64,000 bases of DNA, taken from Serripes groenlandicus (Eukaryota > Mollusca > Bivalvia > Cardiida > Cardiidae). How positions within the stretch are numbered: the stretch's first letter is position 1; every line of letters begins with the position of its first letter. The notes beneath the pieces were generated by a model. That model worked only from the letters and a program-made list of their open reading frames with translations, had not been told where the DNA came from and searched no databases. The DNA is taken from NCBI GenBank assembly GCA_031761405.1, contig JASEVX010000003.1, positions 145,274,527 through 145,338,526 of the forward strand, read 5' to 3'. Below are positions 12,801 to 24,800 of the stretch, piece after piece. A program made the translations under genes and the position numbers.

Positions 12801-15800
12801 AGAGTTTCAATGCAATGCATCAAGTAGTTACTAGGATATGGTCTCTTAATGTAGTCGCATGCAAAACTTTAACCAGAATTTTATAAGTCCAAAAAGGGCC
12901 ATAACTTGCATAAAATGCAGGATAGAGTTATTTAACTTGAAAGACAACATAGGTGTGATAGTTGGGAAGGGCTGTATAAAGTTTCAAAGCAATGCATAAA
13001 GTAAATACTAGGATATCAACTCTTAATGAAGTTGCATGCAAAATTTAACCAAATTTCTAGTTAAAAAAGGGCCATAAATTGCAAAATATACGGGATAGAG
13101 TTATCATACTTGATTGTTTACATAGATGTGATAGTTGGGTAGGGTTGTAGAAAGTTTCAATGCAATGCATCAAGTAAATACTGAGATATGGACTGTTAAT
13201 TTAGTTGCACGCAAAACTTTAACCAGAATTTCTAAGTAAAAAAAGGGCCATAACTTGCATAACAAGAGCTGTCGGAGGACAGCGCGCTCGACTATTCCAC
13301 CGCTTATTTAAGTTACTGAGATAATGGACTCTAATGTAGTTGCATGCAAAACATTAACCACAATTTCTTAGTGGGTGATAATTTGCATTATATGCTGGAT
13401 AGTGTTATTTAACATGATTATTTTCATAGGTGTGATGGTTAGAAAGGGTTGTATAACCTTTCAATTGAATGCATCAAGTAGTTACTAAGATATTGACTCT
13501 TAATGTAGTTGCACGCAAACCTTTAACCATAATTTCTAAGTAAAAAAACGGCAACAATTTGCACCATATACAGGATAGAGTTATCTTAATTGGTTGTGTT
13601 TATAGTTGTGCAATTGGGAAAGGTTGTATAAAGTTTCAATGCAATTTTTCAAGTTGTAACTGAGATTACACTCTAAATGTAGTTGCAAAACTTTAACCAG
13701 AATTTCTAAGTCCAAAAAAGGTCCATAACTTGCATAAAATGCTGGATAGAGTAATCATACTTGATTGTTTACATAGATGTGATGGTTGGTAAGGGCTGTA
13801 TAAAGTTTCAATGCAATGCATCAAGTAGTTACTAAGAGATGGTCTCTTTATGTAGTTGCATGCAAAACTTTAACCAGAATTTCTAAGTCCAAAAAGGCCA
13901 TAACTTGCATAAAATGCAGGATAGAGTTATCATACTTGATAATCTACATAAGTGTGATAGTTGGGTAGGGTTGTAGAAAGTTTCAATGCAATGCATCAAG
14001 TATTTACTGAGACGTGGACTCTTAATTTAGTTGCACGCAAAACTTTAACCAGAATTTCTAAGAAAAAAAAGGACCATAATTTGCATAAAATGCAGAATAG
14101 AGTTATCATACTTGATAATCTACACAGGTGTAATAGTTGGGTAGGGTTGTAGAAAGTTTCAATGCAATGCATCAAGTAAATACTGAGATATGGACTCTTA
14201 ATTTAGTTGCACGCAAAACTTTAACCAGAATTTCTAAGTAAAAAAAAGGCCATAACTTGCATAAAATGCAGGATAGAGTTATCTAACTTGATAATCTACA
14301 TAGGTGTGATAGTTGGGTAGGGTTGTTGTATAAAGGTTCAATGCAATGCATCAAGTATATACTGAGATATGGACTCTTAATTCAGTTGCACGCAAAACTT
14401 TAACCAGAATTTCTAAGTAAATAAAGGGCCATAACTTGCATAAAGTGCAGGATAGAGTTATCTTACTTGATAATCTACATAGGTGTGATAGTTGGGTAGA
14501 GTTGTAAAAAGTTTCAATGCAATGCATCAAGTAAATACTGAGATATGGACTCTTAATTTAGTTGCACGCAAAACTTTAACCAGAATTTCTAAGTAAAAAA
14601 AGGGCCATAACTTGCATAAAGTGCAGGATAGAGTTATCTTACTTGATAATCTACACAGGTGGGATAGTTGGGTAGGGTTGTAGACAGTTTCAATGCAATC
14701 CATCAAGTAAATACTGAGATATGGACTCTTACTTTAGTTGCACGCAAAACTTTAACCAGAATTTCTAAGTAAAAAAAGGGCCATAACTTGCATAAAGTGC
14801 AGGATAGAGTTATCTTACTTGATAATCTACACAGGTGGGATAGTTGGGTAGGGTTGTAGACAGTTTCAATGCAATGCATCAAGTAAATACTGAGATATGG
14901 ACTCTTACTTTAGTTGCACGCAAAACTTTAACCAGAATTTCTAAGTAAAAAAGGGCCATAACTTGCATAAAATGCAGGACAGAGTTATCTAACTTGATAA
15001 TCTACATTGGTGTGATAGTTTGGTAGGGTTGTAGAAAGTTTCAATGCAATACATGTAGTATTTTAGAACTTGCATGCAAAACCTTAACCAAAGTGTGACG
15101 TGGACGCCAACGACGACGCCGACGCCAGGGTGAGTAGTATAGCTCTCATATAAGTGTGATAGTTGGGTAGGGTTGTAGAAAGTTTCAATGCAATGCATCA
15201 AGTATTTACTGAGACGTGGACTCTTAATTTAGTTGCACGCAAAACTTTAACCAGAATTTCTAAGAAAAAAAAGGACCATAATTTGCATAAAATGCAGAAT
15301 AGAGTTATCATACTTGATAATCTACACAGGTGTAATAGTTGGGTAGGGTTGTAGAAAGTTTCAATGCAATGCATCAAGTAAATACTGAGATATGGACTCT
15401 TAATTTAGTTGCACGCAAAACTTTAACCAGAATTTCTAAGTAAAAAAAGGGCCATAACTTGCATAAAATGCAGGATAGAGTTATCTAACTTGATAATCTA
15501 CATAGGTGTGATAGTTGGGTAGGGTTGTTGTATAAAGGTTCAATGCAATGCATCAAGTATATACTGAGATATGGACTCTTAATTCAGTTGCACGCAAAAC
15601 TTTAACCAGAATTTCTAAGTAAATAAAGGGCCATAACTTGCATAAAGTGCAGGATAGAGTTATCTTACTTGATAATCTACATAGGTGTGATAGTTGGGTA
15701 GGAGTTGTAAAAAGTTTCAATGCAATGCATCAAGTAAATACTGAGATATGGACTCTTAATTTAGTTGCACGCAAAACTTTAACCAGAATTTCTAAGTAAA

Positions 15801-18800
15801 AAAAGGGCCATAACTTGCATAAAGTGCAGGATAGAGTTATCTTACTTGATAATCTACACATGTGGGATAGTTGGGTAGGGTTGTAGACAGTTTCAATGCA
15901 ATGCATCAAGTAAATACTGAGATATGGACTCTTACTTTAGTTGCACGCAAAACTTTAACCAGAATTTCTAAGTAAAAAAAGGGCCATAACTTGCATAAAG
16001 TGCAGGATAGAGTTATCTTACTTGATAATCTACACAGGTGGGATAGTTGGGTAGGGTTGTAGACAGTTTCAATGCAATGCATCAAGTAAATACTGAGATA
16101 TGGACTCTTACTTTAGTTGCACGCAAAACTTTAACCAGAATTTCTAAGTAAAAAAGGGCCATAACTTGCATAAAATGCAGGACAGAGTTATCTAACTTGA
16201 TAATCTACATTGGTGTGATAGTTTGGTAGGGTTGTAGAAAGTTTCAATGCAATACATGTAGTATTTTAGAACTTGCATGCAAAACCTTAACCAAAGTGTG
16301 ACGTGGACGCCGACGCCGACGCCAGGGTGAGTAGTATAGCTCTCACATTCTTCGAATAGTCGAGCTAAAAATGCAGGATAAAGTTATCTAACTTGATAAT
16401 CTACACAGGTGTGATAGTTGGGTAGGGTTGTAGAAAGTTTCAATGCAATGCATCAGGTAAATACTGAGATATGGACTGTTAATTTAGTTGCACGCAAAAC
16501 TTTAACTAGAATTTCTAAGTAAAACAAAAGGGCATCGATCACCTGAATGATAGTAAATTAGAAGCAAATATTTAACTGCAAATATCTGTGAAAATTTGAT
16601 CAAGATTTCAAATGAAACTGCAAGGAGTGGATATTCAGTTAAAGAAATAGTTTATCAGTAAAAGCCATTTGTATCTTGAAATCTAACAAGAAATTTAATA
16701 AGAATGGAATTATAAAGTTTTGTCATTTTGCACCTTTCCTGATGCCGCTTTGCTGCCCTGTATGTCAACGAAATCAATATGGCTTGAACCGTTTTTGTAG
16801 ACAGTCACTCAAAGAACATTTCTGCCAAATTATCTTGGAATCTGACAAATGGATTATGGAGATGGAGGTTTTTAAAGTTTGCGTATTTCACTCAATTTCT
16901 GATGCCGCAGCAACAACAGTTCTACATAGAATGTAAGTCTTTGAACAATTATGAAAGAGGACCATCAAAGGAACATTACTCTGAAGTAACGTTGAAATTG
17001 GTAAAGTGGAATGGTAGGAGTTATCATTTGTAGCTAAAAGTTCAATTTACCCATTTTGTGATGACGCAAGGTTGCTATGATTGTGTTAGCAATCAATACG
17101 GCTTGAACAATTTAAGTAGATGATCACTGAAGTAAGATTCCTATTCAATTTTCTTAATATCAGATAAGGACTTGAAAAAAAAGGAATTTCCAAATTTTGT
17201 CATTTTGCCCCTTTTCTGATGCTTCCTAACTGCCATGTTTTTCAACCAAACAGTATGCATTGAACAATCTTTGTAGAGGGTCACCAAAGGAACATTTCTA
17301 CTAAACTATATTGGAATCTGACATGTATGCAGATTCAGAGGAGAAGATTGTTAAAGTTTGGACATTTTGCCCCCTTTCTGATGCCGCAGCAACCAAAGTT
17401 CTACATGGAATTTAAATCTTTGAACAATTTTGAAAGAGGGCCACCATAGGAACATTCCTGTAAAGTTTGAATGAAATTGGTCCTGTGGTTTAGGAGGAGA
17501 TGATGTTTACAGCTAAAAGTTAACAACGGACGATTTTGCCCCTTTTCTAATTTTTCCTGACTGCCATGTTTTAGAGGGTCACCTAAGTAACATTTCTACC
17601 AAACTATGTTAGAATCTGACATGCAGATTCAGAGGAGAAGATTTTTAAAGTTTGGACATTTTGCCCCCTTTCTGATGCCGCAGCAACCAAAGTTCTCAAT
17701 GGAATTTAAATCTTTGAACAAGTTTGAAAGAGGGCCACCAAAGGAACATTCCTGTGAAGTGTGGATGAAATTGGTCCTGTGGTTCAGGAGGAGATGATGT
17801 TTAAAGGTAAAAGTTAACAACGGACGACGACGGACACAAAGTGATCAGAATAGCTCACCTTGAGCCTTTGGCTCTAGGTGATCTAAAAAGGGCCATAACT
17901 TGCATAAAATGCAGGATAGAGTTATCGAACTTGATAATCTACAAAGATGGATAGTTGGGTAGGGTTGTAGAAAGTTTCAATGCAATGCATCAAGTAAATA
18001 CTGAGATATTGACTGTTAATTTAGTTGCACGCACAACTTTAACCAGAAGTTTCAATGCAATGCATCAAGAATACTGAGATATGGACTCTTAATTTAGCTG
18101 CACGCAAAACTTTAACCAGAATTTCTAAGTAAAAAAAATTGCCATAACTTGCATAAAATGCAGGATAGAGTTCTCTAACTTGATAATCTACATAGGTGTG
18201 ATAATGTGGAAGGGTTGTAGAAAGTTTCAATGAAATACATGTAGTATTTAAGTACTTGCATGTAAAACCTTAACCAAAGTGTGACGTGGATGCCAGGGTG
18301 AGTAGTATAGCTCTCATATTCTTCGAATAGTTGAGCTAATAAAAGTATAAGAAAAGCGCGACAGGGTGAAAACGCCAAAGCTTTTTTTCCAACATCTTAT
18401 ATCAAATACTAACATTTCTCCTGATATGTCTTCAGAGAATAAAACAATGTATGTTTCATATCAGCTTAAATACTGAGAATATAAAGCAAAATTGAAACAT
18501 TTCTAACCAGTTATAGTCATGGCAGTATGACCATTAACCACTTTTTGTAGTTTGACGATCAGTCAAACTTTCACTTGACATAATTATTTGCAGTTGACAG
18601 AATATGGTCTATCAAACCCTCCGTTGTTTGTCTATGTTAGCAAAGTTATACCTTCCTGATGAATCCCCGCCGAATCACACGATTAGAGAAAGAACTATCC
18701 TCAAACATGGGTTCCTCAGTTGTCCTGTTTTTAAAGGGGTCATTATCAGGCTGGCCATATGCATAGCCTGTCTCTGGGGCTCCCTGTACACCATATGTGT

Positions 18801-21800
18801 TACCATAGTTAGCCTGAGGTTGGGCCGGTTGAGGGGGTGGTACATCTGAAGAAAAAAGAAACTGAGTCACAATAAATCATCAAGTGTTGCCTTAAGCTTA
18901 ATCAATTATATGATGTGCTCATATTAGACTCATATTTGCTCATATTAGACTCTTCCACTTCCATACTGTAAAGTGTAAACATCAGTGAAAAAACATTGAC
19001 AACTTTAGACTTAACAGGTTTTCCCACATATTACAAATCTGAAGCAGAATACTATGAAAACATTAAGGCAGATATATGGAAAATCTCTACATGTGAACTG
19101 TTTTCATTGAGTTGTGGCAAAATGATTTTAGAAGTCATCTGCTAAAGACGGTAACATTTTGTATATTTCTATACTCTTAAGAACAGCTTCAATCTAATAA
19201 TTAAAGTTTATACAAACCACAAGAGGGAGTCGTATCACTTTTAAAAAGTAACATTTCTGACAAATTATCTTGAAATCAGACGAGCAATTTCAGTGAAGAA
19301 ATTTAGAGTTGCCATTTTACCCACTATGGCATCCATGTTTTTCAATCAATCAATATCTCTAGAGCAATCATTGTAAAGGATCTCATTAGGACCATTATAA
19401 AATTTGGTTGTTTTACCCCTTTTGGTGCTGACTGGCAGCCATATGTGTTCACTCAATATTACTAGACCATTTTTTGAAGATGGTCACATAAGGAACATCT
19501 GCCAAATAATTTTGAAATCAGGCAAGCAGTGTCAGAGGAGACAGATTTTAAGATTTTTTCAATTGATCCCCCTATTCTGAAACTGCAGCACAATCATGGA
19601 ATTTAACCCTTTCCCTCATACGGCAATTCTGCAGCAGACGACTTTGAACGCATTTTGTCAAAACATAGAAAATCTCCATAATTGAATGGATAACCTATGA
19701 CAAAAAGTGGAAAACATTGTGGCAAAAGGAGAAATTGCACATTTGTGCAATTTCTTCTTTTGTCACTATGTTTTCAAAAAGCCGTCTGCTGCAGAGGCGT
19801 CAGAAATTGTCTATATGAGGGAAAGGGTTAATTTTTTGAAACTTTTTGAAAGAGGGCCACCATGAAGTTTGGTTGAGATTGACTATAAGTGGTTTTAACA
19901 GAAAATGTATGTTATTCAAAGAAAGGTTTAACAAGGGCACCGCAAAGCGGATGCATCCCCTCGGTATTCAAAGTCCAATTTTGACCTTGACCTTTAACCT
20001 ATGACCTTGAAAATAAATAGGCTTCTAGACCTTGCCATATATTAACTGTATACCAAGTTTGGTTAGGATCGGTCGAAGGATGTTCAGTGTAAAGTGGTCA
20101 CAAGGTTGTTATGGACGGACGGACGCACAAACAAACAAATGGACAGTCCCATTACTATATCCCAATCGCAAACTTCATTAGCCGAGGGGATAATAAAGCC
20201 AGATACAGGCTGACCGTACAAATCTGTGGACATCAAACTACCCTCAAAACTCACCAAGATCACTTCATGCTAAAAATTAAATAACAAACTGAATAGAGGA
20301 TCAGAATTTGGTCAATTCAGCTAGTGTTTTTTTTTTTCAAGATGATACTTTAATCAGTTACAACTCACATGTGAAATATGTTTGAAAACAAAAATATCAG
20401 TGAACTGTTGGAAGCTTTCCACAATGCTTAATTGTATTTCAGGTAATAGTTATTGAACAAGATAAGTAGTGGTATAAATAGTATAATCATAGTTAAGATG
20501 TAACTGCCAATGAAGGGGGAAATTTAATCAAGAAATTAAAAGAAAACAAAAGGAGTAAACACTGTAAATGAAACAGTTTTTGAGTTAAGGTACTTATATA
20601 TCGTAACTAGCTAAAGCACAGTGGTTAGGCAGTTTCAGAGAAGAAGATTTTCAAATATATGCCAGTTTACCCCTCTCCGATGCAATGAAAGTTTCAAACA
20701 GAGTTATATATGTGTAGATAGATTTGTTTTTTATACAAACAAAGATTTAACAGGATCATTGAAGGAACATTCCTGTGAAGTTTGTTTGAAATAGGCCAAG
20801 TGGTTTAAGAAGAGATGTTGTTTAAAGGTATACTTTCTCTATATTTGTTTTATAAACAAACCTTTAAAACCTAGAAGCAATTTAACAATTTGTTTAAGTT
20901 TTGGTAGTTACATGATGTATATCAGGGCTCCGGAAATTTTAAAATCTCGGTCCAGAAATGTTTTCACCCCCGTTAAAAAAAATGATATTGAAACTCTTTT
21001 AAAAACAAATATACACGAATTTCATGTTTATGGCAGGTTACCTTGCATAGATGGTTTCATAACAGTGTCATCGCTCGTTAATGTCAATGTAGAAGTCATT
21101 TACAAATCATAATTTACCAACATTTGCAGACGAACATAACCACACATGTGTGTTTACATTGCTTGTTCGTACTTAAGATTGTTCGACCCATACGTATTAG
21201 AAAATTATTGGTTGCGCACAGAAGATACATTTCTCTTAACTGTACGGTCAACTTTGTTTTGTCTACATAAAAATAAAATACACATTGTATTTTATATATA
21301 CATCTATTTCAGAAAAAGTAAAGATTATTGTGGCAAATTATAGCCACTATATTTTCAACACTATACACATATTGTTGCCTGGATGTTTTCAAAGATATCT
21401 GCTGCAGATTATCTCTATGTCAGTATGTGGGAAAGGGTTAAAAAGAAAAAGCATTAAATCTATACACAAAAGTATTACAAGATGCTAAGCTAAAGTGATT
21501 TAAGATGTCTGAGAAAAGAGTCTTAAGCCTTTGGCTGCTAGAACCAATTTTGCGAAGCCTTTTTCCGCCAGTACAGAGCCTGACCAGCTTACGCCATCTG
21601 ACCAGTCTCTATACTGTTGACTGTTCATTGTAAATTTGTTATCTTAACCCTTTCCCTCATAAGATAATTCTGCAGCAGACGACGTTAAACATATTTTGTC
21701 AAAAAATAGAAAATCTCTAAAAATGAAATCAATGGATAATTATGACTAAAAGTGGAAAACATTGTGACAAAAGGAGAAATTGCTCGTTTAGAGCAATTTC

Positions 21801-24800
21801 TTCCTTTGTCACTATGTTTTCCAAAAGCCGTCTACTGCAGAGGTGTCAGAAAGCATCTATATGAGGAAAAGGGTTTATATTCTTAGAATAAGCTACAAAC
21901 TCTTCAAAAATGCAAAGGTGAACAAGTACATCTTTAAAATTCACCACTGAAATGATTAATGCAAATGGTTAAGAAGAAACAAAAGGAACAGGATTTAGTA
22001 TAGACCTGGTAAATTGGTTACTTCATATGATACTACACAAATATTTGCATAACAAATTAAATACAGAATTGAAAGTATTGTGGGAACAGGAGAAATGTTT
22101 ATACCAGTAAAAGTTACAGACAGAATTAGTTGTCCTATCTGAAGAAAATGACTTTTGACACAATTTACTCAAATGTTTTTTTAATCAACATGGCTTCATG
22201 GATTCTGGTTAAAGGACATCCTTGTAACATTTCTACAACATTATTTGAAGATCAGACAAATAGTGTGTGATGCAAGGACCTTTTAACTGTTTTCTTTCTG
22301 TAACCATGCCAATCAGAATTTGGCATGGCTGCACACATTTCGAAAGAATTAAGGAAAGAACAATGAGAGAATGCTACCTATGAAGTTTTGTAGCAATTAG
22401 AATTGGCACAGTGGCTACAGAGGAGAAGTTGATTGAAGCAAAAAGTTAACGGATGCATGCATATGATACACAGACAATGCAGCTGGACATAAGCCAGTGG
22501 AGCTTAATAATTGTTTCTTTTGTTTAGAAAATATTTTATTCAGTAATTTCCGAAAAAACAATTCAATGTCTCCGTTTTCCACATTTATTTAAACATTGTT
22601 CAGTTGTAGACTAGAGGCATCATTTATTAGTCATCTGTTAAAGGAGAAAACTTAGTATGAAGTTATAAAGTAAATATGCAAAATAATGTTTTGACCCATA
22701 ACCAGTGTGACACAAATTAAAGACTCTTCCAAGCTGAAACATTCAGTGCAAAATCAAGATAAATGAAGATCTTTAGCATTTTTATAATTATATAGTGTAG
22801 AAAGCATTTTAAGAAAAAGGAGCAATCCCTCTTTTTCTCAAAATGTTTACAGTCACTTTCTTTTTATAGTAAAATCAGATGTGTGTTTTAGGAAATGTCT
22901 TAAATCACAAAAGTTTATAATGAAAATCTGTTAACCCATAACAAAACACAATTACCAGCAGCACCATCCGTTTCCTCTAATTGTCTGTATCCTACAAACA
23001 CATGCACCATTTATCAAATATCATGCATTTTGACCCTTTCCCTCATATAGACGCTTTCTGATGCCTCTGCAGCAGACAGCTTTTTGAAAACATAGTGACA
23101 AAAGAAGAAATTGCACAAAACGTGCAATTTCTCCTTATGTCCACAATGTTTTCCACTTTTTGTCATAGGTAATTATCCATTCAATTATGGAGATTTTCTA
23201 TGTTTTGACAAAATACGTTCAAAGTCGTCTGCTGCAGAATTCTGGTATGAGGGAAAGGGTTAAACCCCCTTTCCTACATGTAACTATATATACAACACAT
23301 TTGCAGAAGACAACTTAGAAAACGTCTAGACTATTATATAATGAAAGTTTATTCATTGAATAGTTGAAAGCATTGTGACAAAAAAGCAATTTCATCTTTT
23401 TGTCAAAATGTTTTCACAAGTTGTCTCCTGCAGATGCGTCAAAATTAGTCTGCAAGTTGGAGAGAACAAATAAAATGCATAAATCATACCAATCACAAAT
23501 AATATTAAAGCGAGGCAGTCTGCAAATTTAGCAGTGGTCCTATGGTCACTGGCCAGTGGCTTTTGGTTCGGACCAGTGAAAAACTTTCTTTGATCAGTAT
23601 TATTTTACATGTAATACATAACATAACGAAGTATATAGGATCAGTGAATTCTAAAAGTTAATTTCAGTAGAGAAAACACGAGATACATGTGAGTCATAAT
23701 ATGGTGTTTAGCTTTAACCCTTTCCCTCATATAGACGCTTTCTGATGCCTCTGCAGCAGACGGCTTTTTGAAAACATAGTGACAAAAGAAGAAATTGCAC
23801 AAAACGTGCAATTTCTCCTTTTGTCACAATGTTTACCACTTTTAGTCATAGGTTATGAACTTATCCATTCAATTATAGAGATTTTCCATTATTTGACAAA
23901 ATATGTTCAAAGTCGTCTGCTGCAGAATTGTGGTATGAGGGAAAGGGTTAAGTTGTATTGTAAGTAACACAGGACACCACATAATAAATCATTTTTATGA
24001 AGCTCTTGCCTAGTTAAACTTTGTTAGACCTATATTACATTTTAAACATCTTTATTTGGAATTATTTCAATAAATAAATGGTTTATTTAGTGAAATATTT
24101 AATAGTATACAACTAGATGAGGAATGCTGGAACAGGACACCAATTGTGTAACAAGACGCCAAAATGACTGCACTTCATATTAGTGTGCAACAGGACACCT
24201 TACTAAGTTAGAAAAAAAGGAACAAATCACGTAAAATCATAAACATGTTCAGTATAAATTATTCTCCATTTAAATGAAAATATAATTATCATTCAAATAT
24301 GTATTTATTCCGTAAGCACAGTGATTATGGATGTAGAATATGCTTTCCAGGACAGTCGACATTACAAGTCAAAAGAGACAAAATTCGCAAACATCTATAA
24401 ATTTAAATAAAGAAATAAAAAGCAAACACACATTGCGATACACTATAAGCAACAATTGATGACCTATATTGGCTAAGTGGACGTAACAAGATTACAGAAG
24501 TCTGACAGTGTCATTTTCGAGCCGCCATTTTAATGCACTCTTGTTGTAAAACGTCTGTATCTGTCATTAGTTGTTGCGATAGTTAATGTCGCAAATAAAA
24601 CAAACAATATTACAATTCCTCCTAGGTGATAGACGAAGCATTTGTTAATTATAACAAAATAATGGGACGTAACAAAAAAGACACAATTTTGATAAACAAT
24701 ATTTTTTGACTCTTGTGTCAAATAAAAGATATCTGTTCCAGAACAACATGTTTACGACATTAACAAAGAAAATTAGTGATCATGTGATTGGAATGCATTG

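Larger units (their letters stand above)
13262..16369 (+). mobile_element. HINE-like element 3b nested in 3a, with an internal 1.2-kb duplication
   Basis: Head identical to that of 3a, GCTCGACTATTC at 13286-13297, perfectly complementary to GAATAGTCGAGC at 16354-16365; ends CTAAAA. Inserted in 3a at CTTGCATA | AAATGCAGG, a site seen uninterrupted in many other units. Core units of about 175 bp; GACGCCGACGCCAGGGTGAG microsatellite-like stretch before the end. All ORFs here are repeat artefacts. Confidence 0.82.
10716..18342 (+). mobile_element. HINE-like element 3a (GCTCGACTATTC family) with three nested insertions
   Basis: Head ACAAGAGCTGTCGGAGGACAGC with GCTCGACTATTC at 10740-10751; tail GAATAGTTGAGCTAATAAAA near 18325-18341 (one mismatch to the complement). 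Its own body is 10716-10835, about 12428-13261, 16370-16523 and about 17886-18342, made of units of about 175 bp (GGGCCATAACTTGCATAAAATGCAGG...). The gaps are filled by a 1.6-kb insertion, element 3b and element 4. Confidence 0.75.

Noticed and set aside
18604..18849. Plus-strand 81-codon ORF
   Set aside because: It is the antisense shadow of lifeguard exon 2.
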